This document shows positions 15,729 to 24,662 of a stretch of DNA of 37,543 nt, one piece after another. This DNA comes from Candidatus Gastranaerophilales bacterium (lineage in GTDB: Bacteria > Cyanobacteriota > Vampirovibrionia > Gastranaerophilales > Gastranaerophilaceae). The notes beneath the pieces were generated by a model that was not told where the DNA came from, did not search any database, and saw only the letters and a list, made by a program, of their open reading frames with translations. Position 1 is the stretch's first letter, and every line of letters begins with the position of its first letter. The position numbers and the translations under genes were made by a program. Where the stretch lies: the NCBI GenBank assembly GCA_944326015.1, contig CALVCJ010000013.1:1-37543 (forward strand), given 5' to 3'.

Positions 15729-16376
15729 ATGTATCAGCGTTTATTAAATCTTCTGGACTGGATATACAAGAAAAAATGCTATTTTTGCAAAAGTTCAAAA
15801 GAATCAGTAAAAATGTGCTCCAAATGTTATGAGCAAATGGAATACCTTAAAGCCGCACCTAATCGTATTATTGAAGGTAAAAAAGTTTATTGCGCTGGAA
15901 TTTATGAAAAAAATATCCAAAAACTTATAAGAGGATTGAAATACCATAATCAGAGAGACTTAGCATATTACCTTGCAAAATTTATGGCTAAATATTTTTC
16001 AAAAATAAATGACGGGAAAAATTTTGAAGTCGTACCTGTGCCGATATTTCCAAACCGTGAGAAAAAACGTAAATACAACCACATGAATCTTGTCGGAGAA
16101 GAATTTTGTAAAATTACACCAAATACTTTGAATACAAACCTTATTAAAAGAATTAAAGATACAAAACCGCAATACAAACTCAAAAGACAACAAAGACTTG
16201 CGAATCTGGCAGGCGCCTTTAAAGTCGACAAATCCGCATACTGCGGCAAAACAGTTCTTCTTATAGATGACATATGTACAACAGGTTCGACATTTGAAGA
16301 AATGATTAAAGAATTGCAAAAAAATGGTATCAGTGATATTATCTGCCTTGCGGCAACAACTCCTTTTGAACAATAA
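15729..16376 (+). CDS. comF: ComF family phosphoribosyltransferase-like protein
   Basis: A 215-residue ComFC-type protein, needed for natural transformation in several bacteria, where it acts on incoming single-stranded DNA in the cytoplasm. An N-terminal zinc ribbon is visible (C17, C20, C30, C33), followed by a PRTase fold with the PRPP loop VLLIDDICTTGST (about 176-189). VVPVPIFPNREKKRKYNHM is typical. No ribosome site precedes ATG 15729, and TATAAT ends only 6 bp upstream, so a leaderless mRNA is possible. With pilin and PilM/N/O genes nearby it is consistent with DNA uptake, but no ComEA/ComEC is in the window. Confidence 0.87.
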   Translation: MYQRLLNLLDWIYKKKCYFCKSSKESVKMCSKCYEQMEYLKAAPNRIIEGKKVYCAGIYEKNIQKLIRGLKYHNQRDLAYYLAKFMAKYFSKINDGKNFEVVPVPIFPNREKKRKYNHMNLVGEEFCKITPNTLNTNLIKRIKDTKPQYKLKRQQRLANLAGAFKVDKSAYCGKTVLLIDDICTTGSTFEEMIKELQKNGISDIICLAATTPFEQ

Positions 16377-16377
16377 A

Positions 16378-16707
16378 ATGATATTAAACGAATTTTCAAA
16401 ATATTTGCAAACAAGAAATAATGATATAACTTCAGGTTCATCGACCTGTACAAAAATACTTTGTGATTGGATAAAAGTTGTTATCAACAAAAACCCGAAA
16501 AATCATGTTGACAAAATCGTCCACAAAGAAATAATGCTTGCACAAAACAAATCAGGTGACTATCTTATTGTCGGGAAATCCGACAGCGGAAGAGTTCTTG
16601 TAAATGCCTTATATAATTACGCACTGAGTTACGAACATTATATTATGGGGCAGTGGCTTCAAAATAAGAAACCTCAAGATTTTAACAGTAACAAAAAAGA
16701 GCATTAA
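16378..16707 (+). CDS. Small protein of unknown function, coupled to comF
   Basis: A 109-residue protein that I do not recognise. Its ATG lies one base after the comF stop, so translation is probably coupled. It is soluble and mixed-charge, with a possible small alpha/beta core (IVHKEIMLAQNKSGDYLIVG) and a polar tail. The tight link to comF suggests a related job, but no domain supports one. The 3' end runs into the terminator shared with the convergent pilin-like gene. Confidence 0.7.
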   Translation: MILNEFSKYLQTRNNDITSGSSTCTKILCDWIKVVINKNPKNHVDKIVHKEIMLAQNKSGDYLIVGKSDSGRVLVNALYNYALSYEHYIMGQWLQNKKPQDFNSNKKEH

Positions 16708-16720
16708 AAAGCTCTTTTTT
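16693..16720. terminator. Bidirectional terminator
   Basis: AAAAAAGAGC pairs with GCTCTTTTTT around an A-rich loop, with T-runs on both strands. It serves the comF pair and the convergent pilin-like gene. Confidence 0.85.
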
Positions 16721-16721
16721 G

Positions 16722-17354
16722 TTAAAAATTCATTTCCCAGTTGTTGTTTAACATATAACCAAAAGGCCCCCATTCACTACCGGCTGAATTTCTCTGCTCT
16801 TCCGTCAACGGTGGATTAGCTCCAGATTTAAATGTATCTATCGTACCATTGTTATAAACAGCCATATAAAATGTATCTCTACCTAAACGATTAGGCCTTT
16901 TAGCACCGTTCACATCAACGAGAAAGTTAAACACCTTCTCACCTTGCCTTGAATACAAAGGACGCACTGCTGCCCCGCTTGCAAGAGCATGGGATGTTGA
17001 AATATGCCCGTCAATATTATATGTATTACCGTTCAACAAAGTATAAGAATCACCAAAACATGGGGCTAATTTATCAGTACATGTTTGAACAACATTAAAA
17101 TGCTCTTTTATAAAATCATTCAGAGCTCCTGTTGAGGTTAAGCCAGCTTCTGTCAAACTTAAAGCATTTTTTTCATCCATTACCATTGTCAGAGCCTGCA
17201 ATGTTTCGGTATATACTTTATGAAGTTGAGTTGAATAAATCTTTTTTTGATGACTTGATACTAATGTAGGCATAGTCATTGCAGATACAATACCTAATAT
17301 CCCGAGAGTAACCAGAACCTCTGCAAGAGTAAAGCCTTTTTTAAATAAATTCAT
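16722..17354 (-). CDS. Type IV pilin-like / pseudopilin protein, canonical form
   Basis: A 210-residue prepilin with a short 7-residue leader: MNLFKKG then FTLAEVLVTLGILGIVSAMT. Cleavage by PilD-type peptidase after the glycine and N-methylation of the phenylalanine are expected; E5 of the mature protein is present. The C-terminal domain has two cysteines in VQTCTDKLAPCFGD, an FLVDVNGAKRPNRLGRDTF segment also seen in the other family members (VDVNGKNGPN, LDTNGPGKGPN), and ends in aromatic residues. A GGAGG-like site is just upstream. This is an undisturbed member of the family, with no homopolymer tract. Confidence 0.88.
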   Translation of the reverse strand: MNLFKKGFTLAEVLVTLGILGIVSAMTMPTLVSSHQKKIYSTQLHKVYTETLQALTMVMDEKNALSLTEAGLTSTGALNDFIKEHFNVVQTCTDKLAPCFGDSYTLLNGNTYNIDGHISTSHALASGAAVRPLYSRQGEKVFNFLVDVNGAKRPNRLGRDTFYMAVYNNGTIDTFKSGANPPLTEEQRNSAGSEWGPFGYMLNNNWEMNF

Positions 17355-17437
17355 AGTAAAAACCTCCGCTTTTTATATATAATAACATATCTTTCTATAA
17401 TTTACAACATATTACCCTGTCGGAGGATTACATTTTG

Positions 17438-17474
17438 CTTTTTTGATTTATAAAATACTTATAAATCAAAAAGG
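17438..17474 (+). promoter_or_regulatory. Hairpin reaching the ribosome site of the radical SAM gene
   Basis: TTTTTGATTTATAA and TTATAAATCAAAAA pair perfectly over 14 bp around a 5-base loop. The right arm runs directly into AAGGAG, the ribosome site for ATG 17488. It may control initiation, bind a regulator, or end transcription from upstream. Confidence 0.6.
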
Positions 17475-17487
17475 AGTTCAAATTTTT

Positions 17488-18345
17488 ATGAAAAATGCTA
17501 TTTTCCAAACACCTGTATGCCAACTTAAAGAATTAAACAATCTTTTTATAGAATTAACAGAAAAAAACTGCAACCAGCACTGTAAACACTGCTATATTAA
17601 TTTCCCTCTAAACAAAAATATAAAAGATTTTATATCACCGGATACAGTCAAATCAGCCCTTAATGACACTAAAAATGAATCAATAGAATGTATATACCTG
17701 ACAGGTGCAGAACCAATGACTCATCCAGATTTTAACCTTATCTTGAGAACATGTCTGAAACGCTCAAATGTATGTATATTTACGAATGCAACATTCATTA
17801 ATGAGAAAAAAGCAAGATTTTTAAAACGGGTAGAAGATGAAAGCTCATACGAAATAATATTTAAATTGAGCATTGACCACTATGATGAGGTAAAAAATGA
17901 TAATATACGTGGCAGAGGCTCATACAGACAAACTATACATGCCGTAAAGAGCCTTGTTAAATACGGTTTTAACCCTATTTTATGCATAACTAACTACTAT
18001 AAAGAAGATAAAAAAATTTTAATTCAAGAATTAAAAAAAGTTTGTTTGAAATATGGTTTTAATGCCAGTGACAGCAACTTTACAATCAATCTGTGGCATG
18101 ACAAAAATTCTCCTGAAGAAATATTACCTGATCAGAAATGGGAAAGCCTTGACTGCGAATACGGAAGAATATTAACAACAAAAGGTGTATACAGCTGCCC
18201 GTTTCTCGCAAATGACCACCGCGGAAGATGCGGCTCAGATTTTAGAGATTTCGCAAGACACAATACACTTGAAACATCATACTGCTCAACTTGCATAAAT
18301 AACAAAGAAAAACTGTTCGGAATAAATTACAAATTATTTGAATAA
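17488..18345 (+). CDS. Radical SAM protein with C-terminal cysteine cluster
   Basis: A 285-residue radical SAM enzyme. The [4Fe-4S]/SAM motif is C28-x3-C32-x2-C35 in EKNCNQHCKHCYIN. YLTGAEPMTHPD contains a GxEP-like SAM-contact segment. A second cysteine group near the end (YSCPF, GRCGSD, YCSTCIN) suggests an auxiliary cluster of SPASM or twitch type, as in enzymes that modify peptides. No small precursor peptide is obvious next to it. ATG 17488 is chosen for its AAGGAG site. It is divergent from the canonical pilin-like gene; a link to pilin modification is only a guess. Confidence 0.82.
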   Translation: MKNAIFQTPVCQLKELNNLFIELTEKNCNQHCKHCYINFPLNKNIKDFISPDTVKSALNDTKNESIECIYLTGAEPMTHPDFNLILRTCLKRSNVCIFTNATFINEKKARFLKRVEDESSYEIIFKLSIDHYDEVKNDNIRGRGSYRQTIHAVKSLVKYGFNPILCITNYYKEDKKILIQELKKVCLKYGFNASDSNFTINLWHDKNSPEEILPDQKWESLDCEYGRILTTKGVYSCPFLANDHRGRCGSDFRDFARHNTLETSYCSTCINNKEKLFGINYKLFE

Positions 18346-18355
18346 TATAAATATT

Positions 18356-19108
18356 TTATTGAGCAGCCTCAGGTGAAACACCGCCTGTAGTATCAACAGG
18401 AGCCGGAGAAGGAACTGCTGCCTGTCCGTCAGGATTTGCAGCTGCCTGCTGCTGAGCCGCAGCTGCTGCTTCCTCTGCAGCTTGTGTTGCAGCGTCTTTT
18501 TGGGCGTAAAGCTTAATCTGTAAATTTATAAGCAAAATACGTTTATTCTTCTGATAAGGGATAATTTCAACTTGAGAAATTTCAAGAAAATGTTCATGCT
18601 TGTATAGTTCTCTTAAAAAATTAGCAAAATCAGTATAACTAGCTATCATTTCAGCAGAAATTTTACATACATGATATCTTGTTGGTATATTCTTTACAAA
18701 ATTATCATCCTGAGGATCATAATCATATTTTATTGATCTTGTTTTAATTTTATTATCTCTTATTAGCTGTAAAATTTCTCCAAACTCATCAGATATTGCC
18801 GCTTCCGTATCTAAACCGTCCGTAATCGGTTTAAAAAACATTTTAGTTACACTTTCGCTTAAAGCTTTACTTTTAGCTTCAGCGTCTTTCAAGCCCTGTA
18901 ATTTCCTTTCAGCGTCAGCAAGTGAAGCGGATTGAGTTTTGTAAGTTTCCTGAGTCTTAAGAATTTTTTGAACTTCTGGAATTATTTTTATAATAAGAAA
19001 AATAAAAATAATAAGAGTTATAACTAAAATACCTATGGCTATTTGAAATTTTTTCAGATATATACTATATTTTTCCACGTTCAATATACTCCTAGTTTTC
19101 TTTTCCAA
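18356..19108 (-). CDS. pilO: PilO-like inner-membrane alignment protein
   Basis: A 250-residue protein with one membrane helix (about 22-43), a coiled coil (about 48-85) and a C-terminal alpha/beta domain with LLINLQIKLYAQ, the topology of PilO of type IV pilus and competence machines. PilO forms heterodimers with PilN and links the inner-membrane platform to the secretin side. The end is an Ala/Gln/Pro-rich low-complexity tail (about 208-250). Its start overlaps the PilM-PilN fusion gene by 17 bp, so the two are one operon. Sequence similarity to PilO is weak; position and topology carry the call. Confidence 0.72.
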   Translation of the reverse strand: MEKKTRSILNVEKYSIYLKKFQIAIGILVITLIIFIFLIIKIIPEVQKILKTQETYKTQSASLADAERKLQGLKDAEAKSKALSESVTKMFFKPITDGLDTEAAISDEFGEILQLIRDNKIKTRSIKYDYDPQDDNFVKNIPTRYHVCKISAEMIASYTDFANFLRELYKHEHFLEISQVEIIPYQKNKRILLINLQIKLYAQKDAATQAAEEAAAAAQQQAAANPDGQAAVPSPAPVDTTGGVSPEAAQ

Positions 19109-20798
19109 AGTTCAATAACGGTTTACTCAACAAACCTCCGCTTTTGTTTGACTGCTGCGCATTTTGATCAGCCTGCGGCTGTGCATTCGGATCTGGCGGT
19201 GGAGCAGGATTCAACTCTGATTTTGTCATATTTGTCATCTCAAATGTATAATCAGTCTGCTGTGAAGGATCTATACTGACAGCTTCATCTACTGAATTTG
19301 TTGTCATTTCAAGCTTATGCAGTCTCAATTTTGTAGTTATTAAAGACTCTTTCAAATTACGGTAGAACAAATATACATCTTCAACGTTCGAAGAATTACC
19401 TTTAATATCGAATTTCCCATCATCTTTCGCAATAAAATATGTAACCCAGACCTTAGCCGGAATTGCCTCACCAAGAGCAGTATACGCCAGTAATTTAGAA
19501 CGGTTATTAGTTAAAACTTTTTTAATTTCAGCATTAACGTCAAAATCATTTTCTTTATTTTGTTCTTCTTGCATTCTTGTAATTTCAGCATTAGTCTGCT
19601 CCAGTTTAGTATTAACCTCATTCAACTGAGCCTCTTTTTGTTTGCCGATCATCGGCACACCGATAAAAGCGGCCAAAGTTGGAACAATTATAGCTGCTGC
19701 TGCTAAAAGTGCAATATTTCTTGCAGCATTCGGGGAAATATCAAATTCGCTACTACCGAGCACAACATGAATAGGTTCGTTGGGGTCATCGCTCATATCA
19801 GTAGCAGATTTTGCAAGAAAATTAAACTTCACCGGCAAATTTACTGCAGACCCTGTAGCTATACCAATAGCCTCAAGAGAAATTTTATGGGCCGTTTCTT
19901 CCAAAACCTCCAGACTTACAGGTATTGCATCTTGCTTTTTGTAATTATTGTTTTCCCAGAAATTTATAATACCGTCTATCTGTATTCTTTTTGAAAGAAG
20001 TTCAGCACTCACCATATCTGTTTCTGATACAATATAGAGATAATTTGCAGGATAGCTCATTAATGTAATTTGAGCAGACGCATTAATAGCATTGTAAATT
20101 TCATCACCCTCAAATGACTTGATAGCCAGCGGTTCTTCATAGAAATCAACTATATTTTTCCCTATCATGGAGCAGATAGAATAACCGCTCTGTGTTATAA
20201 GCATCAAATTCCAGGAAATATTATCTTTCATCTGCTCAGCTGCGAGTCCAGAAAACGCAAGTGCCTTTAAAAGAGATGTCAAAGAAATTTCGACACCCGT
20301 AAGAGTTGCGCCAAGTCCTTCCAAAACAGCTTTAATATCATCTATAACATTTTTCTGAACTGCAGAATAAAAAAGCTTTCTCATATCGCCGGATTGAACG
20401 TTGCTTGCATCAGCCCAGCTTACAACTGGTTCATATCTTTTGAATATATAAGACTGCTCAACCTCGGATATCAAAGCTTCCGACACAGCATCATCTGCCA
20501 GCAACAACGGCAAATTTGTACTACCGAACATAACCATAGGCAGGTTTAATACAACATTTGATTTAGGGTTAATTTTTAATTCCGCAAAAAGTTCAGATAC
20601 GGCGTTTTTAAAACTTTCAATACTTGCCGGTTCTCTTAAAGGTTCATTATATTCAAGAGGCCGATATGCATAATTTTTTACACTTTTGCTTGACATATCA
20701 AGCTGGATAAGCTCCAAGCCCACACCAGGGGTAATGGACAAATACACTGTATCCTTACTACCTACACCTAATTGTGATAAAATACTGTTTAAATCCAT
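19092..20798 (-). CDS. PilM-PilN fusion protein of the type IV pilus platform
   Basis: A 568-residue protein. Residues 1 to about 340 form an actin-like, PilM-type domain (TVYLSITPGVGLELIQLD at the start; EVEQSYIFKRYEPVVSW; LLKALAFSGL). A membrane helix follows (about 357-382, AARNIALLAAAAIIVPTLAAF), then a coiled coil and a periplasmic PilN-like domain (VYLFYRNLKESLITTKLRLH), and a Pro/Gln/Asn-rich tail. In most bacteria PilM (cytoplasmic) and PilN (membrane) are separate and PilN's N-terminal peptide docks on PilM; here the two are one chain. Downstream and overlapping is the PilO-like gene. The fold calls are by pattern, not by search. Confidence 0.72.
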   Translation of the reverse strand: MDLNSILSQLGVGSKDTVYLSITPGVGLELIQLDMSSKSVKNYAYRPLEYNEPLREPASIESFKNAVSELFAELKINPKSNVVLNLPMVMFGSTNLPLLLADDAVSEALISEVEQSYIFKRYEPVVSWADASNVQSGDMRKLFYSAVQKNVIDDIKAVLEGLGATLTGVEISLTSLLKALAFSGLAAEQMKDNISWNLMLITQSGYSICSMIGKNIVDFYEEPLAIKSFEGDEIYNAINASAQITLMSYPANYLYIVSETDMVSAELLSKRIQIDGIINFWENNNYKKQDAIPVSLEVLEETAHKISLEAIGIATGSAVNLPVKFNFLAKSATDMSDDPNEPIHVVLGSSEFDISPNAARNIALLAAAAIIVPTLAAFIGVPMIGKQKEAQLNEVNTKLEQTNAEITRMQEEQNKENDFDVNAEIKKVLTNNRSKLLAYTALGEAIPAKVWVTYFIAKDDGKFDIKGNSSNVEDVYLFYRNLKESLITTKLRLHKLEMTTNSVDEAVSIDPSQQTDYTFEMTNMTKSELNPAPPPDPNAQPQADQNAQQSNKSGGLLSKPLLNFGKEN

Positions 20799-20817
20799 AA
20801 TATCTTTTTCTTATTTA

Positions 20818-20846
20818 TTTACTCTCTTACTTTTTTATTATACAAT
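20818..20846 (+). promoter_or_regulatory. Promoter of the nadA-rlmB-rpoD operon
   Basis: TTTACT (20818-20823), 17-bp spacer and TACAAT (20841-20846), in the gap between the divergent pilMN and nadA genes. Confidence 0.5.
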
Positions 20847-20907
20847 ATATTTTATAAAATTTCCAAATTTAACATAAATTTACACTAAATGGAGGAAGAG
20901 CGACTCA

Positions 20908-21816
20908 ATGAATTACATAACCGAAGTAAATAAACTAAAAAAAGAAAAGAATGCTGTAGTACTGGCACATTGTTACCAAAATATAGAGATAGACCAAGTC
21001 GCTGATTATGTTGGAGACTCTCTTTATTTAAGCCAAATGGCTAAAAAAACTGATGCAGATATAATTATTTTTGCAGGAGTTTATTTCATGGCTCAAACAG
21101 CAAAAATTCTTAATCCAAATAAAAAAGTTATTATGCCAAATCTTAAAGCAGGCTGCGCAATGGCTGATATGATAAACTTACAACAATTAAGAGAATTTAA
21201 AAGCAAATACCCGAATATTCCGACAGTATGCTATATAAATTCAACAGCTGAAGTTAAATCAGAATGCGATATTTGTTGCACAAGTTCAAATGCTGTACAA
21301 ATTGTAAAAAGCTTAAACGCTCCAAAAGTGTTATTTTTGCCTGATAAAAATCTCGGCAGATGGGTAGAAAAACAACTTGGAAATGTTGAAGTTATAACAT
21401 ACAACGGCTATTGCCCGGTTCATGCTAAATTTGACCCATTCAGCATACGAGAAACTGCATATGTATATCGGAATGCACTTGTAATCGCACACCCTGAATG
21501 TCCTGAAGACTTTTCTTCTCGAGCAGATTATGTCGGTAGCACCTCAGGAATTATGAATTTTGTTAAAAACAGCAATGAAAAACAATTTATTGTTGCAACA
21601 GAAAAAGGTGTGATTGACAGATTAAAACGCGATAATCCAAACAAACAATTCTATTACATTCATGATGTACCTTCAATTTGTCAAAGCATGAAATTAAATA
21701 CCGTTTTGGATATTTATTACGCCTTGAAAAATGAAACTCCTGAAATCGAAGTTGATAAAGAAATTTCTGAAAAAGCTCTAAAATGTATTAACCGAATGCT
21801 TGAAGTCTCAAAATAG
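20908..21816 (+). CDS. nadA: Quinolinate synthase A
   Basis: Condenses iminoaspartate with dihydroxyacetone phosphate to quinolinate in NAD synthesis, using one [4Fe-4S] cluster. The 302 residues fit NadA. Cluster ligands fit C83 in LKAGCAMADM, C169 in YNGYCPVHAK and C258 in PSICQSM. Substrate-site motifs AHCYQNIEIDQVADYVGDS, YINSTAEVK and HPECPEDF are present. A GGAGGAAG site lies about 12 bp upstream of the ATG. First gene of an operon: rlmB starts 9 bp after it. NadB and NadC are not in the window. Confidence 0.94.
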   Translation: MNYITEVNKLKKEKNAVVLAHCYQNIEIDQVADYVGDSLYLSQMAKKTDADIIIFAGVYFMAQTAKILNPNKKVIMPNLKAGCAMADMINLQQLREFKSKYPNIPTVCYINSTAEVKSECDICCTSSNAVQIVKSLNAPKVLFLPDKNLGRWVEKQLGNVEVITYNGYCPVHAKFDPFSIRETAYVYRNALVIAHPECPEDFSSRADYVGSTSGIMNFVKNSNEKQFIVATEKGVIDRLKRDNPNKQFYYIHDVPSICQSMKLNTVLDIYYALKNETPEIEVDKEISEKALKCINRMLEVSK

Positions 21817-21825
21817 GAATAGGAA

Positions 21826-22560
21826 ATGGATAATATAATTTTTGGTAAAAATGCAATAACAGAAGCTCTAATTAGTGGGGAACGAGAAATCAATAAGATT
21901 TTAATTTCCAAAAATATCCACTCTGATGCAAAATTAAACAAAATAAAAGAACTTGCAAAAGAACGTGATATTGTTTTTCAATTTGTAGCAAAAGAAAAGT
22001 TTCAGCCTTATGCTGAATACAATCATCAGGGGATTATTGCCCAAATTTCACCCATAAAATATATTGATATTGATGATTTTTTAGAAGAAAAACATGAAAA
22101 TTCATCACTTGTAATCCTTGACGGGATAGAGGATTCTCATAATCTCGGAGCAATAATCAGAACCTGTGTCTGCGCCGGAGTATCAGGAATTATTATACCT
22201 TCAAGACGCAATGTCCAAGTTAATGCAACTGTTGAAAAAACAAGCGCCGGAGCTATTAATCATATCCCAATCATAAAAGTAAACAGTCTTGTGAATGCTG
22301 TTCAAAAATTAAAAAATTCCGACTGGTGGGTAGTTGCAGCAGATGCAAATGCAAAAGATAATTATTTTGATGTTGATTATAATAATATGAATTTTGCACT
22401 TATAATGGGAGCTGAGCATGCAGGAGTTTCAAAGTCGCTTCTTAAAGCTTCAGATTTTATCGTAAAAATTCCTATGTTAAAAGAGTTTAATTCTTTAAAC
22501 GTCTCAAATGCTCTGAGCGCAATAATTTTTGAAACTGTTAGACAAAAATTAAAAAATTAA
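21826..22560 (+). CDS. rlmB: 23S rRNA 2'-O-methyltransferase, RlmB/TrmH family (SPOUT)
   Basis: A 244-residue SPOUT methyltransferase that 2'-O-methylates a guanosine of 23S rRNA (or a related site), using SAM. It has the N-terminal L30e-like substrate-binding domain ([19 protein letters not shown]) and the three family motifs: [24 protein letters not shown] and [17 protein letters not shown], which form the knot and SAM site. In the nadA-rlmB-rpoD operon. The exact target nucleotide cannot be read from sequence alone; RlmB and TrmH-like paralogues are similar. Confidence 0.9.
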   Translation: MDNIIFGKNAITEALISGEREINKILISKNIHSDAKLNKIKELAKERDIVFQFVAKEKFQPYAEYNHQGIIAQISPIKYIDIDDFLEEKHENSSLVILDGIEDSHNLGAIIRTCVCAGVSGIIIPSRRNVQVNATVEKTSAGAINHIPIIKVNSLVNAVQKLKNSDWWVVAADANAKDNYFDVDYNNMNFALIMGAEHAGVSKSLLKASDFIVKIPMLKEFNSLNVSNALSAIIFETVRQKLKN

Positions 22561-22612
22561 TTATAATAAAAATGCTACAAATATCATTTGCGGCATCACA
22601 CAGGAGAGAGAA

Positions 22613-23614
22613 ATGAAAAAAGAGCTTGAAAAATACGGAATAATGACTGATGATATTTCAGATGAAGATGTAAATTTTCATGAACTTGAAATTCCGGAAG
22701 AAGATGAAGACGTTCTTGAATCCGTTGAAGACCCAAAAGTTCAGGAAAATTTATCAACCGTAAGTTCTGACGACAGTGTAAGAATATATTTACAACAAAT
22801 CGGAAAAATTCCGCTTCTTTCATCCGAACAGGAACACGATCTGGCAAAAAAAATATATGAAGAACACGACGATTTTTCAAAAAATCTTTTAGTCAATGCA
22901 AACTTGAGACTTGTTGTCAGCATTGCAAAAAAATACATAGGCAGAGGGCTTTCCTTCCTTGACTTAATTCAGGAAGGCAATATGGGCTTGATGAAAGCTG
23001 CCGGAAGATTTGATTACACAAAAGGCTACAAATTTTCAACTTACGCAACATGGTGGATACAACAATCTATTACACGCGCAATTGCAGACAAGGCAAGGAT
23101 TATTAGGCTTCCTATACATATGATTGAGTCACTTGGTAAAATTCGCCGCGCAACAATTGATTTGACAACTGAACTCGGTCATACTCCGACAAAACAGGAA
23201 ATTGCATACCGTCTGGGGGTTCCAGTCAATAAACTTACACAGATAATTAAATCCGCCCAATCAACAATCAGTATGGAAACACCTGCAAATTCATCTGAAG
23301 ATTCCTCTAAAATAGCAGATTTTATAGTAGATGAAGATTCAATTACTCCTGACAGCAGAGTTTCTCAGGAAAATTTGTTTGATGACATCAGAAAAATGTT
23401 AAATCAGCTGAGTCCTAAAGAAAGGGATGTACTTATTTTACGCTACGGGCTTGACAGCAACGGCAGTAAAAAAACGTTAGACGAAATCGGCTCTCAATAC
23501 GGAGTTTCAAGAGAACGCATAAGACAAATCGAAAACAGAGCTATTGCAAAACTTAAAAAACTCTGTAAAAATAAAAAACTTGCAGTCGGTTTGAAAAATT
23601 ACTTCGGAGAATAA
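22613..23614 (+). CDS. rpoD: Primary sigma-70 factor RpoD/SigA
   Basis: The housekeeping sigma factor, 333 residues. An acidic N-terminus (about 14-45) replaces a long region 1.1. Region 1.2 starts at [19 protein letters not shown]; region 2 has [14 protein letters not shown] and [21 protein letters not shown] with the expected -10-reading residues; region 3 follows; region 4 ends with [18 protein letters not shown], the -35-reading helix. It is much closer to consensus than the second sigma factor at 6077. ATG 22613 follows AGGAGAGAG. Last gene of the nadA operon, closed by a terminator. Promoters in this window (TTGACA/TATAAT type) fit its expected specificity. Confidence 0.93.
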   Translation: MKKELEKYGIMTDDISDEDVNFHELEIPEEDEDVLESVEDPKVQENLSTVSSDDSVRIYLQQIGKIPLLSSEQEHDLAKKIYEEHDDFSKNLLVNANLRLVVSIAKKYIGRGLSFLDLIQEGNMGLMKAAGRFDYTKGYKFSTYATWWIQQSITRAIADKARIIRLPIHMIESLGKIRRATIDLTTELGHTPTKQEIAYRLGVPVNKLTQIIKSAQSTISMETPANSSEDSSKIADFIVDEDSITPDSRVSQENLFDDIRKMLNQLSPKERDVLILRYGLDSNGSKKTLDEIGSQYGVSRERIRQIENRAIAKLKKLCKNKKLAVGLKNYFGE

Positions 23615-23642
23615 AAAAAGAGATTTTAAAATCTCCTTTTTT
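23613..23642 (+). terminator. Terminator after rpoD
   Basis: GAGATTTTAAAATCTC (23620-23635) flanked by an A-run and a T-run. It can work on both strands and also ends the convergent broken pilin-like gene. Confidence 0.8.
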
Positions 23643-24344
23643 ATTACGGCAGACACTCCCAGTATGTCTTTGAATTGTCATCAGGACAAACATTTTTTAC
23701 GGCATACGGAGTGCAGCCAAAACCGTTAGAAAGTTTCGTACTGTTTTTACTGCAATCATATGTCAGCTCCCAATAGATGCTTCCATCTGGAGGAATAAAC
23801 TTGTTTCCTTCGTCATCTGTTTTATGAGCATGTTCTGCTTTTACCGGCAAAAGCTTTGGTGCATATTCTGAATTAATTATAAACATAAAAATATCATGTC
23901 CATATGCATTAGGACCTTTGCCGGGGCCGTTTGTATCTAACGTAAATAATATCGGGCGGAATTTTTTGCGCCGCCTATTGCACTACAATCACTTAAAACT
24001 CTTAAGATCCAACCATGCGATTGCTGCGGCATAGCCCCTTTAATACTCTGTCTAAAATATCCCTTAAACCCAATCTCATCTTGATAATAGTCTTGGTCAA
24101 GATTTTTAACAACAATTAATTTGTCATATATACTATTATAAAAATTATCTACCTCTACTCCACCTGTTATGCCACCAGCCATATTTGGAACACCATTTTC
24201 TTGAATCATTAAATTAACAGCATTATATAAATTTGCATAAGCTTTTTTAAACGCAGTTTCAAGTACTTTATGCTGATGCTTTGCTATTAAAGTTGGAATA
24301 GTCATTGCCGCAACAACTCCGATAATTCCGAGAGTGATTAAGAC

Positions 24345-24419
24345 CTCTGCCAATGTAAACGCAGCTTTACGAACATTGTCAAAGTGGGCTACGTGCGTAG
24401 CACCTTCGGCTAAGGTAAA
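24345..24419 (-). repeat. Duplicated prepilin signal around a small palindrome
   Basis: Two FTLAE-coding copies lie 60 bp (20 codons) apart (24405-24419 and 24345-24359). They encode the same residues with different third bases. The inserted part carries the palindrome GCTACGTGCGTAGC (24388-24401). Confidence 0.7.
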
Positions 24420-24436
24420 CGCGGCGCATTTTTTTA

Positions 24437-24500
24437 GTGAAGGGTGAAGGGTGAAACGTAAAGAACTTTTCCCTCTCCCCTTGCGGGCTAGGGTGAGGGG
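24437..24500. repeat. GC-rich low-complexity and REP-like stretch
   Basis: GTGAAGG is repeated about 2.7 times (24437-24455), followed by CCCTCTCCCC, TTGCGGGC and TAGGGTGAGGGG (24471-24500), resembling the CCCTCTCCC/GGGTGAGGGG repeats scattered in many bacterial genomes. It is much richer in G+C than the surroundings and is read in frame in the broken pilin-like gene. Confidence 0.6.
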
Positions 24501-24662
24501 CTGATTATCAGAAGAACGGAAGTTCAGAGGGCAAGAGGGCAGGCTATATTGGCTGACGGAAGTCAAGAAGCCCGGAAGGCAAGCTGTTATCGGTGCTTCG
24601 CACGAAAGTAACTTATTTGCGGTCTCTGCCCGCCGTAAACAGCCTGTCGTCCTGACATCCGA
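24501..24662 (-). repeat. GC-rich in-frame repeat, copy B
   Basis: Counterpart of copy A at 14303-14501, in opposite genomic orientation but with the same reading frame relative to its pilin signal. It lacks the 39-bp segment of copy A. Confidence 0.8.

Noticed and set aside
17355..18345. Radical SAM protein and pilin-like gene as a peptide-modification (RiPP) operon
   Set aside because: The genes are divergent, no precursor peptide is visible, and the pilin-like protein has its own canonical role.
24437..24500. CRISPR-like or other ordered repeat array
   Set aside because: Units are 7 bp and irregular, with no spacers; better described as low-complexity and REP-like DNA.
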